From Prevotellaceae bacterium (lineage in GTDB: Bacteria > Bacteroidota > Bacteroidia > Bacteroidales > Bacteroidaceae): 64,000 nt of DNA. Location: contig JABZKU010000009.1 of the NCBI GenBank assembly GCA_015257125.1, positions 20,447 to 84,446 of the forward strand. Reading direction: 5' to 3'. Below the pieces are notes generated by a model. That model saw nothing but the letters and a program-made list of their open reading frames with translations, searched no databases and was not told the DNA's origin. Every line of letters starts with the position of its first letter. Position 1 is the first letter of the stretch. Both the position numbers and the translations under genes were made by a program. Positions 16,201-23,992 of the stretch are shown here, one piece after another.

Positions 16201-18711
16201 ATAGACAGAATAGTAACGTGCCTTACCATCATTCTGATAGGGTGTGGGGTTCTGGTCGCGAGTCCAAAGATAGATGTAGTTTTCTTGCGGTTTTTCTTTG
16301 GGCACGGTGACCTCAAATGAACCGGGGGTAATCTCTCCACACGTTACGATAGGAGTAGACTTCACAATATAATTACCGGCAGGAACGCGGCTGAAATAAA
16401 CACTGCTTGTCTGTCCGGAACCGTAGACGCGCACCACATTACCTGTGGCCTTGTCTACCAATTCGTGGCGCCAAGCATTGATGTTGGTAAAGTTGTAAAA
16501 ACTGATGGATATAGCGCCCTCTTCACCACAACGAGCAGGAGTTACATTGCGGTTCAATTCTTTAACCGTATCTTCAACGCGGAACTCATCGGTGTGTTTC
16601 TGCGTGGGGGCACATTGCGGCCACCACTCCACTTTATAATCACCGGGCTGCATGTTGGCGAAGATTGCTGTATTCACACCCTCCTTCATCACATACTCAC
16701 CTACCAAAGCACCGGTAGCCTTGTCGGTTACCTTGTAAGTCATGAGCGGAGCCACTTGCCCTTTCATATCGAGGACACGCAAATCCACGTCGGTTCCCGT
16801 ACCACCGCAACCTCGGAAGGTAAAGTTCGGGCTAAACTTGTAGCCGGAGTTACCATACATCGTGTAGTCCTGGTAGGGATAACCACAAGCTGACTTCACA
16901 CGAAGTCTATAATAAGGCTCTGCAACCGGCGTTTCGATGTAACTTGCCGCGTTACCGGTCAACGCAGGCATTGCACCGGAATACTGGAAAACACCTTGCT
17001 GATTATAGATTTCAAATGTTGCCCCATTGAGGAACGAAGAAAGCATGGGGGCATTCTCGACACCTCCGGTTCCCGTGTACTTCACGGGAATGCGCATCAT
17101 CGGCTTTTCGCCGCAGAAATCGGTGCTAACCGCCGTGCTGTTAAAGTCAAACGAGAGATTCCCTTCGAGAGAATTCTTCAGACCGATATCGAAGTCTAAT
17201 TTCGTCTCCAATCCGGAGCTCTCATGACGTGCCGTGACCGTGTACTCTCCCGGGAAGAGGCCTTTGACTTCCACCGTTCTTTCACCGGCGGGTTGAGTCC
17301 ATTCTTTCACCAAAGCACCACCATCACGATAGGTGACACGCATCTTCAGCGGGGCATAATAAATGCCATTGTAGAGATACCAAACTTGTCCACCGGAGGC
17401 CTCACACAATCTATTGGCAGGCGTAATTGAGCTATACGAAAAATAGCCGAGAGTACCTTCACTGATCTGGAAGTTGCTCGTCTTCGTGATGCCACCGTAT
17501 TCGGCTTTCACCTGATAATTTCCCTTCGGGAGATTTTCGATAAGGGTGACTTCTTCGGTCACATTCGTCTTCACGACGGGCGTGAAGGCCACCCCATCCG
17601 TGCGCGTAATGGTCAGCTTGGCGGGGCAAGCCTCAGTAGTGTTTGGCAATTGGATATTGACCGCTCCTTCGTTTACGCCGGGCAGTGTTCCGTGCTGAAC
17701 GTTGGCATAGACATCATTCTCTTGATTGTAAATGTTGAAGTAGTTGGTCATCGAGCTGTTGCCCGTCTTTTCCGTCGCCTTTAAGACATAGTTACCGGCT
17801 TGCACTCCCGTGAAAGTGTGGGAAAAGTTCGGGTAGGTGGCCGTAAACGTCTGAACCGGTGTATCAGGCGTACTTTGATTGGCAATGGTGTACTCAATGT
17901 TCTGCACACCCGTCACTTTCGACACCTCGACTTTGACACCACCCGGGCAAGTACCGCGGGCAGGAATCTGCGTGGTCACCAAATTGAAGGAACCCACCGA
18001 GATGCCGGAAGACAGATTAAAGTGGTCCGTATCCCAATTGGAGGGCGGATTGGCCGGGGTACAAGAAGGCTTGGCTTCCGCCTTCACCACATAGTCGCCC
18101 TTGGGCAAATTGAAGAACGTCACGCCATCATAGGGACGCGTGGAACGCTGAGATTGAATGACCGTGTTCTGGTCATCGAATTTGTAGAGCTTAAAGGTGG
18201 CTTCCGTAAAACCGGTGGGACCGACCAAGGAGGCTTGCACACCACCACTTGCACCCGTACCACTACCGGCGGGTGTACTGCTCACACTCAGTCTAATATC
18301 CTGAGCCTTTTGCGATGAGACACCCGACATGTTCCACCAGTCTGTGCGTGTATTCGTACCGCATGTGGTCGTGATACGCACATAAAGTGTCTTGCCGTTC
18401 ATGCTTGCCGGAATGTCCGCTTTGACGGTCGCACCCGGTGCCGGCGCATCGACCGTTTCAAACCAAGGGCCGTTCGGTCCGGAACCGAATTGATACTTCA
18501 CTTCGTCCACTCCGACGATGTTGTTGCTGTAGCGTATGGAAACGGTTCCCGGCGTATTACAGTCCGAGTTGGGCTGCATTTGCGACTTCGTAAAATCGTT
18601 CCATTGGAAATTCGGGCAATTCTGCCCCACTGCGGGGAGACTACCCAAACAGAGCAACAATGTACAGAGGAGCCCGAAGATGCTTGATCTTAGGGGAATT
18701 GTTTTCTCCAT
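12103..18711 (-). CDS. Giant secreted modular protein, SprB-like (paralog 2)
   Basis: A 2202-residue protein, paralogous over its full length to the one at 3822-10457 and pointing toward it. It has a signal peptide (residues 1-29, before QNCPNF). The same module series with GDYVVKAE, GNYVLKAT, GNYQVKAE, GEYTVTA, GDYKVEWW, GNYIVKS and GHYALTV signatures follows, with conserved Cys positions. The first ~1750 residues differ substantially from paralog 1, with loop changes and small indels, while the last ~385 are nearly identical and are encoded in the inverted repeat. The likely role is surface adhesion or gliding-associated filament formation, inferred from SprB resemblance only. No C-terminal sorting domain is recognised. 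The candidate promoter is at 18907-18914 and the terminator is at 11997-12033. Confidence 0.75.
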   Translation of the reverse strand: MEKTIPLRSSIFGLLCTLLLCLGSLPAVGQNCPNFQWNDFTKSQMQPNSDCNTPGTVSIRYSNNIVGVDEVKYQFGSGPNGPWFETVDAPAPGATVKADIPASMNGKTLYVRITTTCGTNTRTDWWNMSGVSSQKAQDIRLSVSSTPAGSGTGASGGVQASLVGPTGFTEATFKLYKFDDQNTVIQSQRSTRPYDGVTFFNLPKGDYVVKAEAKPSCTPANPPSNWDTDHFNLSSGISVGSFNLVTTQIPARGTCPGGVKVEVSKVTGVQNIEYTIANQSTPDTPVQTFTATYPNFSHTFTGVQAGNYVLKATEKTGNSSMTNYFNIYNQENDVYANVQHGTLPGVNEGAVNIQLPNTTEACPAKLTITRTDGVAFTPVVKTNVTEEVTLIENLPKGNYQVKAEYGGITKTSNFQISEGTLGYFSYSSITPANRLCEASGGQVWYLYNGIYYAPLKMRVTYRDGGALVKEWTQPAGERTVEVKGLFPGEYTVTARHESSGLETKLDFDIGLKNSLEGNLSFDFNSTAVSTDFCGEKPMMRIPVKYTGTGGVENAPMLSSFLNGATFEIYNQQGVFQYSGAMPALTGNAASYIETPVAEPYYRLRVKSACGYPYQDYTMYGNSGYKFSPNFTFRGCGGTGTDVDLRVLDMKGQVAPLMTYKVTDKATGALVGEYVMKEGVNTAIFANMQPGDYKVEWWPQCAPTQKHTDEFRVEDTVKELNRNVTPARCGEEGAISISFYNFTNINAWRHELVDKATGNVVRVYGSGQTSSVYFSRVPAGNYIVKSTPIVTCGEITPGSFEVTVPKEKPQENYIYLWTRDQNPTPYQNDGKARYYSVYPLDNIKWRVLDVVTGAELNKGEARPSKTQTGGFGFVVDKLPHTYNIEFETPCGKYTRLDSLYLDNRKNMPGFSYFLGSVNTTCNKKGYITVLSKLKSAGLPEKATKIVLYKYTVVDGNAAYRPLKEETNPTSIIESHTFTELESGSYAIRYYYNGTSDYFQGINIGETSNLSLQLNSTDFSLKGVSTLTARINPAEPGTKMRLVIKSTDGTELFNGEVPADAPYNFDVRKPYGSFTAEATMVDGCMAGKSASTWNTPRQGTKFSFSLRKNNMKCKNDGEITMVVPESFHDVDQIHYTLTKTTGSQYTDVAETTKPGEPKTFIGLEAGTYKVTGRATVFKDENGQPQVQDFEQTITLSTPYRDGLYATVRPDYMVPTRDECPNGRIGLNIEKGSGKYRVFLTKTPDEGVLTKPREIFTDPIGTNYYNKLWGSGLKPGHYALTVSDGCMERDIPDAEILEMPNTPKITWAWWELRLDSRLRNKKDETRDSVNYYLRFDPSDFPEGFRQTAYRAYEIQVVAKGAAPDDSQWKSSWGDSNDGKSYISDYSKRFDNCNGVDVLLRLKNCPATLTRITDNRDIRYAFSGFWQQLKCNTVQWVFTDGEIGHKYKIKVTRTTDNVVLVDKEVNYTSREQYLTRDPDLEFPANKSYRIDMTPTDYCGDPIYGTTRYFNAINRNYQYSLDYGQSIMSDCDGRLLAIRGWTDCRLPLKYYAYEVNGTQETLVSESGNYVPEVWYSPYKFKKDKKYVIRVVEYGQPETTKDLLVDFTLNYRLPSKYTVSRDYTFKGQTFCGNGYTASKNGYYMNNFSSYFYPSWDGVPAVEQKTYLTIPKMTIVARPKANPTRKFVATSVTRYSTTMYRYSWKEELPDGTLIDAYAPEGEYTVVAHTDCGDIPMEDDYIGRPILDLSATTVDAACDGKFTVTPKGTLTYLGSTEDVEITSFYVQGDSYNTTRNWGQSFGTYQREFTLVLNIKRKSDGKTCTMTWPFSMSNYVLDFDQSQSLSMFCTDSGKGIIHMALKGGNAPYTYKLMSLDGTEIARKTVPGAVDFEHGKLGERYRITATDACGLTWIHQDVLLQDPDAISSSMTVETSFCAGDRAKLAAREFPGATYLWHLPDGSTKAGREIEFEAKTENAGEFIVDIHLTTCTVTLYGKHTVGIASIKEASGLILTQQACAGEPVAFNLDPASATIDGEKADADEIEYQWERTATPDDESTWTPIRNATEQNLTYNAAAPGVYYVRRTAKIGDCKAISDQSKLTVIAGINVAMTPDEQSRTINDKNPFTLTAGIVTGNPNRTYQWQRSADKKHWVNIGTDETFTETKRFGNTVYYRRIVSAGACSIEGQPITVRFKKRWPAYINPQVRQRTLDD

Positions 18712-18906
18712 CTTAGTTAATCATTTATTGTATCTGTGTAATGAATTGAATTATAGAATTTCTATTGTTCACGATCCATGCAAGTGCTCATTTGCGCAAG
18801 CGCTCATACGGATTGAGATTTTCCCATCGTTTACTTCATCGACAAACGTCGCACTCGAATTCAAATTATCGCGCGCGACCACTGTCATAAGATTACATTC
18901 CAAGGA

Positions 18907-18914
18907 CAAATATA
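18907..18914 (-). promoter_or_regulatory. Candidate -7 element for giant gene 2
   Basis: TATATTTG on the minus strand, 196 nt before the start codon, implying a leader of about 190 nt. The -33 element is not evident. Confidence 0.45.
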
Positions 18915-19798
18915 CGCGATGTGAAGGAGAAGACGCAGTTTTTGAGGGTAAAATGCGTCCCGAACCTCAAAAACACCTTGTTTTGACACACACAGTCATC
19001 AAAATCGGCGGTTTTCGTGAAAACAAAGCAGTCGTTTGCCTTGAATTGGAATCATCGTCCCGTTCAGGAATGCAACTTTATTGACTGAAAACGAAAGTCG
19101 ACTCAAAAATCAGGAACAAACAGGCTACATGATTAGGGACGTGGCTTGCCCATCTTCTCAACTCCTCCTCATCGTTTTGCACCGTCCTCTTAGATTTCTT
19201 CTTTCTTCACACCTTTCTCCTTTTCATTTTCCCCATCATCCATGAGTTTTTTGGGTAGACGCATACACGAGTAAAGAGGGCATTGGAAATCCATCTCTGA
19301 AAAAGCACCTCAACCTTCAACACAAAAATCAGCTGATTACAAACGAATTAACAGGACACGCTTCACATAGAGATTAGAGAGTGGCCAAGTTCTTTCTCCT
19401 CTCCACTTTGTTTGCCCTCGGTAGCGGTAGAGCTTCCCACACAAGGGTGTGCGAATCCTTTCTTTTTTACTTAAAAGACAGCGGCACGCTCGAGGTATTT
19501 TCTTGCGCCGAGGCGAAAAACAACTTGCCCGTACGCACATGCGCAACGCGCATTTCACTCCCCTTTTTCGACATGGCCTCACCTCAGTTCGGCCGGTCTT
19601 GGCTAACGGCTATTTTATCTTTGCACGCGTTGAAAATCGGGGCTATTCTCATCGCGTTGCCTGCATCGCGATGATGCTTTCCTTACATGAACTCTCGGCA
19701 TTGAGTCAACATGAGTGCAAACAGCGGGTAAGGACAAACACAACGCACAGCAGCATAAGATGAATTCCCTTCGGTGTCATCACAAACCCGGCAATAGA

Positions 19799-19868
19799 CG
19801 AAGAAAAGTCCACCGGTTTCGCGAAAAAACGCCCAGTTTTTGAAGCAAAGTCCACTGTTTTTTCGCGA
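19799..19868. repeat. Intergenic A/T-tract repeat array, copy c
   Basis: Three units in direct order: GAAAAGTCCACCGGTTTCGCG, AAAAAACGCCCAGTTTTTG and CAAAGTCCACTGTTTTTTCGC. The tract spacing of 10-12 nt keeps A/T-tracts close to helical phase. Confidence 0.65.
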
Positions 19869-19962
19869 TGCCTTGTGGGCGGCGCATCCGAAACGATGAG
19901 TCGCCCTTTCAACTGCGGCGGTTTGCGGTTCATTCAGCGCATGGAGCGTAAATTTTCCGCAC

Positions 19963-19995
19963 AAAAAAGCCCGCAGTTTATGTGAACTGCGGGCT
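19963..19995 (-). terminator. Terminator of the topA-aroK-speA-ung-DUF3109 cluster
   Basis: On the minus strand the stem AGCCCGCAGTT / AACTGCGGGCT is followed by six Ts, 45 nt after the last stop codon. Confidence 0.92.
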
Positions 19996-20040
19996 ATTAT
20001 TTCGTCTATTTTATGGGGATCGCACGGCGGCTGCGCGCAT

Positions 20041-20640
20041 TCAGTCCTTGATCAGGCCCTCTTGTCGCAAGAGATCGGCGAGGGTTTCGAGTTCGGCATA
20101 CCATGCTTCGCCGAAACGGCGGATGAGGGGCTCGCGTAGAAAACGATAGATGGGCAATCGGAGTTCGCGACCTTTGGCTACAGCCGGCGCACAGACCGAC
20201 CAGCGGTGGTAGTTGAGCGCCACTGTGCCGTTGGAGAGGGGTTGCTCGCGAATGGGGTAAAGCGCGCAACTGATGGGCTTGGGCCAGTCGATGCGTCCCT
20301 CGCGAAACGCACAATCGGTGGCGCAGAGACAAAGACCGTCGTCGTCATAGCGCGCAAAACAGCATTCTCTTCCGCCGACGATGCTGGTAACGAGGTCGCC
20401 GTCGCGGTCGCGATAGGCCACTCCCTGCTTGTCGAGCACTTTGCGGGCGCGGGGACTGAGCTGCATGCGCACTGCCGGTAGCACACGCTCAAGTTCGCGA
20501 CACTCCTCGGCCGTGACGGGGGCACCGGCTTCGCCTTCGACGCAGCAGGCTCCGCCACAGGCGGCGAGATCGCAACAAAAATGTTCGGTGAAAATATCGG
20601 GCGACAAGAGCACGTCGCCTACTTGGAGGATGGGGAGCAT
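20041..20640 (-). CDS. DUF3109 family cysteine-rich protein
   Basis: A 199-residue cytoplasmic protein of the DUF3109 family, common in Bacteroidota and of unknown function. Cysteines cluster in the N-terminus (C22, C23, C28, C32, C33 around FCCDLAACGGACC) and in a central group (GRECCFA, GLCLCATDCAF), followed by KPISCALYP. This layout resembles the Fe-S or zinc-binding YkgJ-like cysteine clusters, so metal binding is likely; a catalytic role is not known. It is the last gene of a five-gene same-strand cluster, 95 nt after ung, and ends at a strong terminator. Confidence 0.8.
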   Translation of the reverse strand: MLPILQVGDVLLSPDIFTEHFCCDLAACGGACCVEGEAGAPVTAEECRELERVLPAVRMQLSPRARKVLDKQGVAYRDRDGDLVTSIVGGRECCFARYDDDGLCLCATDCAFREGRIDWPKPISCALYPIREQPLSNGTVALNYHRWSVCAPAVAKGRELRLPIYRFLREPLIRRFGEAWYAELETLADLLRQEGLIKD

Positions 20641-20735
20641 GGAAAGAATCGCACGAAGCGAGCAGTTGGAGATAAAGAACGAGGAGAAAGGAGCGTACGT
20701 TGTCTTAAAGCGCTTTCACCCTCGGCTACAACGGA

Positions 20736-21395
20736 TTACCATTGGATGGGCGTTTCGCCCCGCGCAGCCAAATAGGCGTTGGCTTGCGAGAAAGGCCGCG
20801 AACCGAAGAAGCCACGATAGGCCGAAAGCGGCGAGGGATGCGGCGCGGTGAGAATGCAATGGCGCGCACTGTCGATGAGGGCGGCCTTGCGTCCGGCATA
20901 GGCGCCCCAAAGTAGGAACACAATCCCTTCGCGACGAGCGGAGAGGGTGCGAATGACGGCATCGGTGAAGGTTTCCCAGCCCTGTCCTTGGTGTGAACCG
21001 GCGGCTCCGGCGCGCACGGTGAGCGTGGCGTTCAGCAAGAGCACACCTTGGTCGGCCCATCGGCGTAAACTGCCGGAAGTGGGGACGGGTATGCCGAGAT
21101 CGGTGTGCAACTCCTTGAAGATGTTTTGCAACGAAGGAGGTGGGGGAACGCCGTCGCGCACGGAGAAACAGAGTCCTTCGGCTTGTCCGGCACCGTGATA
21201 GGGATCTTGGCCGAGGAGCACGACTTTGACGTCGGGGAAGGGACAACGATCGAAGGCCGCAAAGATTTCACCGGCGGGGGGATAGCAGGTGCCGGCGGCA
21301 TATTCGGCGCGCACGAAGTCCGTAAGTGCCGAAAAATAAGGGGCTTCGAACTCGGCGGCGAGGGCTTCGTGCCAAGAAGGATGGATGCGGATCAT
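20736..21395 (-). CDS. ung: Uracil-DNA glycosylase
   Basis: A 219-residue family 1 uracil-DNA glycosylase that removes uracil from DNA to start base excision repair. The water-activating loop GQDPYHGAGQAEG is at residues 62-74 (Asp64), the uracil-recognition strand is LLLNATLTV, and the DNA-intercalation loop is HPSPLSAYRGFFG. The frame is open 43 codons upstream, but the start at 21395 gives MIRIHPSWHE, the normal family N-terminus. The start lies 23 nt after the speA stop, so the two are probably cotranscribed. Confidence 0.95.
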   Translation of the reverse strand: MIRIHPSWHEALAAEFEAPYFSALTDFVRAEYAAGTCYPPAGEIFAAFDRCPFPDVKVVLLGQDPYHGAGQAEGLCFSVRDGVPPPPSLQNIFKELHTDLGIPVPTSGSLRRWADQGVLLLNATLTVRAGAAGSHQGQGWETFTDAVIRTLSARREGIVFLLWGAYAGRKAALIDSARHCILTAPHPSPLSAYRGFFGSRPFSQANAYLAARGETPIQW

Positions 21396-21418
21396 GGGCG
21401 ATGCAGACGCGGTGTGAT

Positions 21419-23311
21419 TTATTCGAGGTAGGTGTAGCCGTAGAGACCGGCACGATAGGTGGAGATGAACTCTTTGCCTTCTTCGACGGTGATTTTCTGC
21501 TCGTTGACGGCTTTGGTCACCCACGATTCGAGGCGGCGCACGAGTCGCTTGGGGTCATACTGCACATATTCGAGCACATCGGCCACGGTTTCGCCATCAA
21601 TCGTTTTGTCGATGGAATATCCGTCGGCATCGACGGTGATATGCACCGCATTGGTGTCGCCGAAGAGGTTGTGCATGTTGCCGAGAATCTCTTGGTAGGC
21701 ACCTACGAGGAAAACGCCGATGTAATATCGATCGCCCATGCGGAAGGTGTGCAGGGGAATGTAGTTGGTCTGCTGATTGTGGTTGACGTAGGTGGTGATC
21801 TTACCGTCGCTGTCGCAAGAGATGTCTTGAATCGTGGCGTTGCGGTCGGGACGCTCGTCGAGACGCTGGATCGGCATGATGGGGAAGAGCTGATCGATGG
21901 CCCAATGGTCGGGCAGCGACTGGAAGAGCGAGAAGTTGCAAAAATACTTCTCGGACATCATCTTGTCGAGCTTGCGGAGTTCGTCGGGGGCGTGCTTGAG
22001 GTGGTGAGAAAGGTCGACCACTTCGGAGCAGATGCTCCAATAGAGGCTTTCGATCTGTGCACGGGTGCGGAGATCGATGAGCCCGTGGCGGAAGAGGTCG
22101 AGGGCTTCTTCGCGAATGTCCTCGGCGTCGTGCCAATCTTCGAGCATGGAACGCGTGGAAAGTTTGTCCCAAATCTCGGTGAGGTCGTGCACTAATTTGT
22201 GATCGTCGGGAGAGGGATGGAAGTTTTCGTCCATGTGGGGCACTTCGGTGGTTTCGAGCACCTCAAGGATGAGCACGGAGTGGTGAGCGGTGAGCGAACG
22301 TCCGCCCTCAGTGATGATGTTGGGATGCGGAATGTCGTTCTTATTGGCTGCCTCGACGAGGGTGTAGACAATGTCGTTGACGTATTCCTGCACACTGTAG
22401 TTGACCGAACTTTCAGAGTTGGACGAACGCGTGCCGTCGTAGTCGACCCCGAGACCGCCACCGCAGTCGACGAACTCAATATTGAAGCCCATTTTGCGGA
22501 GCTGCACATAGTATTGTGCCATCTCGCGGAGGGCGATGCTGATGAGTCGGATTTTGGGGATTTGGCTGCCGATATGGAAGTGAATGAGGCGGAGGCAGTC
22601 GCTGAGTCCCTTCTCTTCGAGGAGGTTGAGGGCTTGGAGCAGTTCGGAACTGTTGAGTCCGAACTTAGAGGCGTCGCCACCGGAGCTTTCCCACTTGCCC
22701 ATGGAGCGACTGGCGAGCTTGATGCGGATGCCGAGATTGGGACGAACGCCCATCTTCTCTGCAGTTTGCGCAATGATCTCCAGTTCGTGCAACTTCTCGA
22801 TGACAAGGAAAACGCGCTTTCCCATCTTTTGTGCGAGAAGCGCCAGCTCGATGAAGTTTTGATCTTTGTGGCCGTTGCAGACAATCACGGAATCGGAGTC
22901 CATGTTGGTGGCCAACACGGCGTGCAGTTCGGGCTTGGAACCGCACTCAAGACCGAGGTTGTACTTCTTGCCGTGGGAGATGATTTCCTCGACAACGGGG
23001 CGCATCTGATTGACCTTGATGGGATAGATGATGAAGTGCTCGCCGCGGTAGTCGTATTCCTTCTCGGCACGCTCGAAGCAATCGGCGGTTTTCTCAATGC
23101 GATTGTCGAGGATGTCGGGAAAACGGAGCAGAACGGGAGCGGGGATGTCGCGTTCGGCCAGTTCGTCGACCAACTCGCGGAGGTCGATGCGGACATTGTT
23201 CTTACGCGGACAAACGTAGGCGTGACCACTTTCGTTGATACCGAAATAGTTCACGCCCCAACCTTTGATATTATAAAGTTCTTCGGAGTCTTCAATACGC
23301 CATTTTCTCAT
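21419..23311 (-). CDS. speA: Biosynthetic arginine decarboxylase
   Basis: A 630-residue PLP enzyme converting arginine to agmatine, the first step of the agmatine route to putrescine/spermidine. It is a fold III (alanine-racemase-like) decarboxylase: the PLP lysine is K99 in YPIKVNQ, with HIGSQIP and the glycine loop DCGGGLGVDYDG further on. The length matches the SpeA family (~630-660). I start at 23311 (MRKWRIEDSEELYN), not at the frame start 75 nt upstream, because this is the usual SpeA beginning. It follows aroK after 132 nt and precedes ung closely. Confidence 0.95.
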   Translation of the reverse strand: MRKWRIEDSEELYNIKGWGVNYFGINESGHAYVCPRKNNVRIDLRELVDELAERDIPAPVLLRFPDILDNRIEKTADCFERAEKEYDYRGEHFIIYPIKVNQMRPVVEEIISHGKKYNLGLECGSKPELHAVLATNMDSDSVIVCNGHKDQNFIELALLAQKMGKRVFLVIEKLHELEIIAQTAEKMGVRPNLGIRIKLASRSMGKWESSGGDASKFGLNSSELLQALNLLEEKGLSDCLRLIHFHIGSQIPKIRLISIALREMAQYYVQLRKMGFNIEFVDCGGGLGVDYDGTRSSNSESSVNYSVQEYVNDIVYTLVEAANKNDIPHPNIITEGGRSLTAHHSVLILEVLETTEVPHMDENFHPSPDDHKLVHDLTEIWDKLSTRSMLEDWHDAEDIREEALDLFRHGLIDLRTRAQIESLYWSICSEVVDLSHHLKHAPDELRKLDKMMSEKYFCNFSLFQSLPDHWAIDQLFPIMPIQRLDERPDRNATIQDISCDSDGKITTYVNHNQQTNYIPLHTFRMGDRYYIGVFLVGAYQEILGNMHNLFGDTNAVHITVDADGYSIDKTIDGETVADVLEYVQYDPKRLVRRLESWVTKAVNEQKITVEEGKEFISTYRAGLYGYTYLE

Positions 23312-23443
23312 CGTAAGGATCGTATATGCAGGAAAAAGAGGTTTATTTTGTAGTCGTTTTCGTGCCGCGGGCGTGCTAAACATCACTTGTTTGCACGCCT
23401 CTTCGGCAGATCGAAAACAGAAGTAGAAATAGCCGGAAGCAAA

Positions 23444-23989
23444 TCAGCCATTGCTGTTGGCTTCCAAGCCTAAAGAATCGATGATGCAGCAGGAAAGTCG
23501 ACCCACCTTTTCGGGGGTGTCGAGAGGATGCACCTCGGCGATGTGTTGAGCACGCTCATAATAGGCCGTGCGCTCGGCAAGTTGTGCTGTAACGAAGGCA
23601 CGCAATTCTTCGGGGCTTTTGCCTTCGAGCAAGGGACGGCGGCCTTTGCTCACACTCAAGTGAGCACAAATCGTATCGGCATCGGCTCGAAGATAGACGG
23701 TGTGCGCCACGCTGTTGAGGAAGTCCATGTTGTCAAAATGGGCGGGGGTTCCGCCACCACAAGAGAGGACGATGTCTTCGAATTGCGCCACTTCATGGAG
23801 CATTCTCCGCTCGAGATCTCGAAAACGGGCTTCTCCCTCCTCGGCAAAGATGGCCGAAATGCGTTTGTGGAAACGCTCTTCGATGTACCAATCGAGATCG
23901 TAGAAACGCAACCCGAGACGGCGCGCAAGATCACGCCCAACGGTGGTTTTGCCGACGCACATGTAGCCGATCAATGCGATGCACTTCAT
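23444..23989 (-). CDS. aroK: Shikimate kinase
   Basis: A 181-residue NMP-kinase-fold enzyme that phosphorylates shikimate at the 3-hydroxyl, a step toward chorismate and aromatic amino acids. Walker A is GYMCVGKTT (8-16), the Mg/shikimate-binding DLD is at 31-33, the FRDLE arginine is at 57, and the GGG shikimate loop is at 78-80. The lid region is KGRRPLLEG. It starts 3 nt after the topA stop, so translation is tightly linked. Confidence 0.95.
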   Translation of the reverse strand: MKCIALIGYMCVGKTTVGRDLARRLGLRFYDLDWYIEERFHKRISAIFAEEGEARFRDLERRMLHEVAQFEDIVLSCGGGTPAHFDNMDFLNSVAHTVYLRADADTICAHLSVSKGRRPLLEGKSPEELRAFVTAQLAERTAYYERAQHIAEVHPLDTPEKVGRLSCCIIDSLGLEANSNG

Positions 23990-23992
23990 GGC

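Larger units (their letters stand above)
18712..20040. other. 1.3-kb gap between giant gene 2 and the topA operon
   Basis: It holds the presumed long leader and promoter of giant gene 2, a pyrimidine-rich A+T-richer stretch (about 19140-19400), an isolated TAnnTTTG box on the plus strand (19616-19623), repeat array c (19799-19868) and the terminator at 19963-19995. Short frames (for example 19381-19763) show no recognisable family. It may contain decayed sequence or an RNA gene, but I cannot support either. Confidence 0.55.

Noticed and set aside
19381..19763. Short plus-strand frames near an isolated TAnnTTTG box
   Set aside because: Protein sequences look random and the -33 element is missing; kept only as a note in the gap entry.
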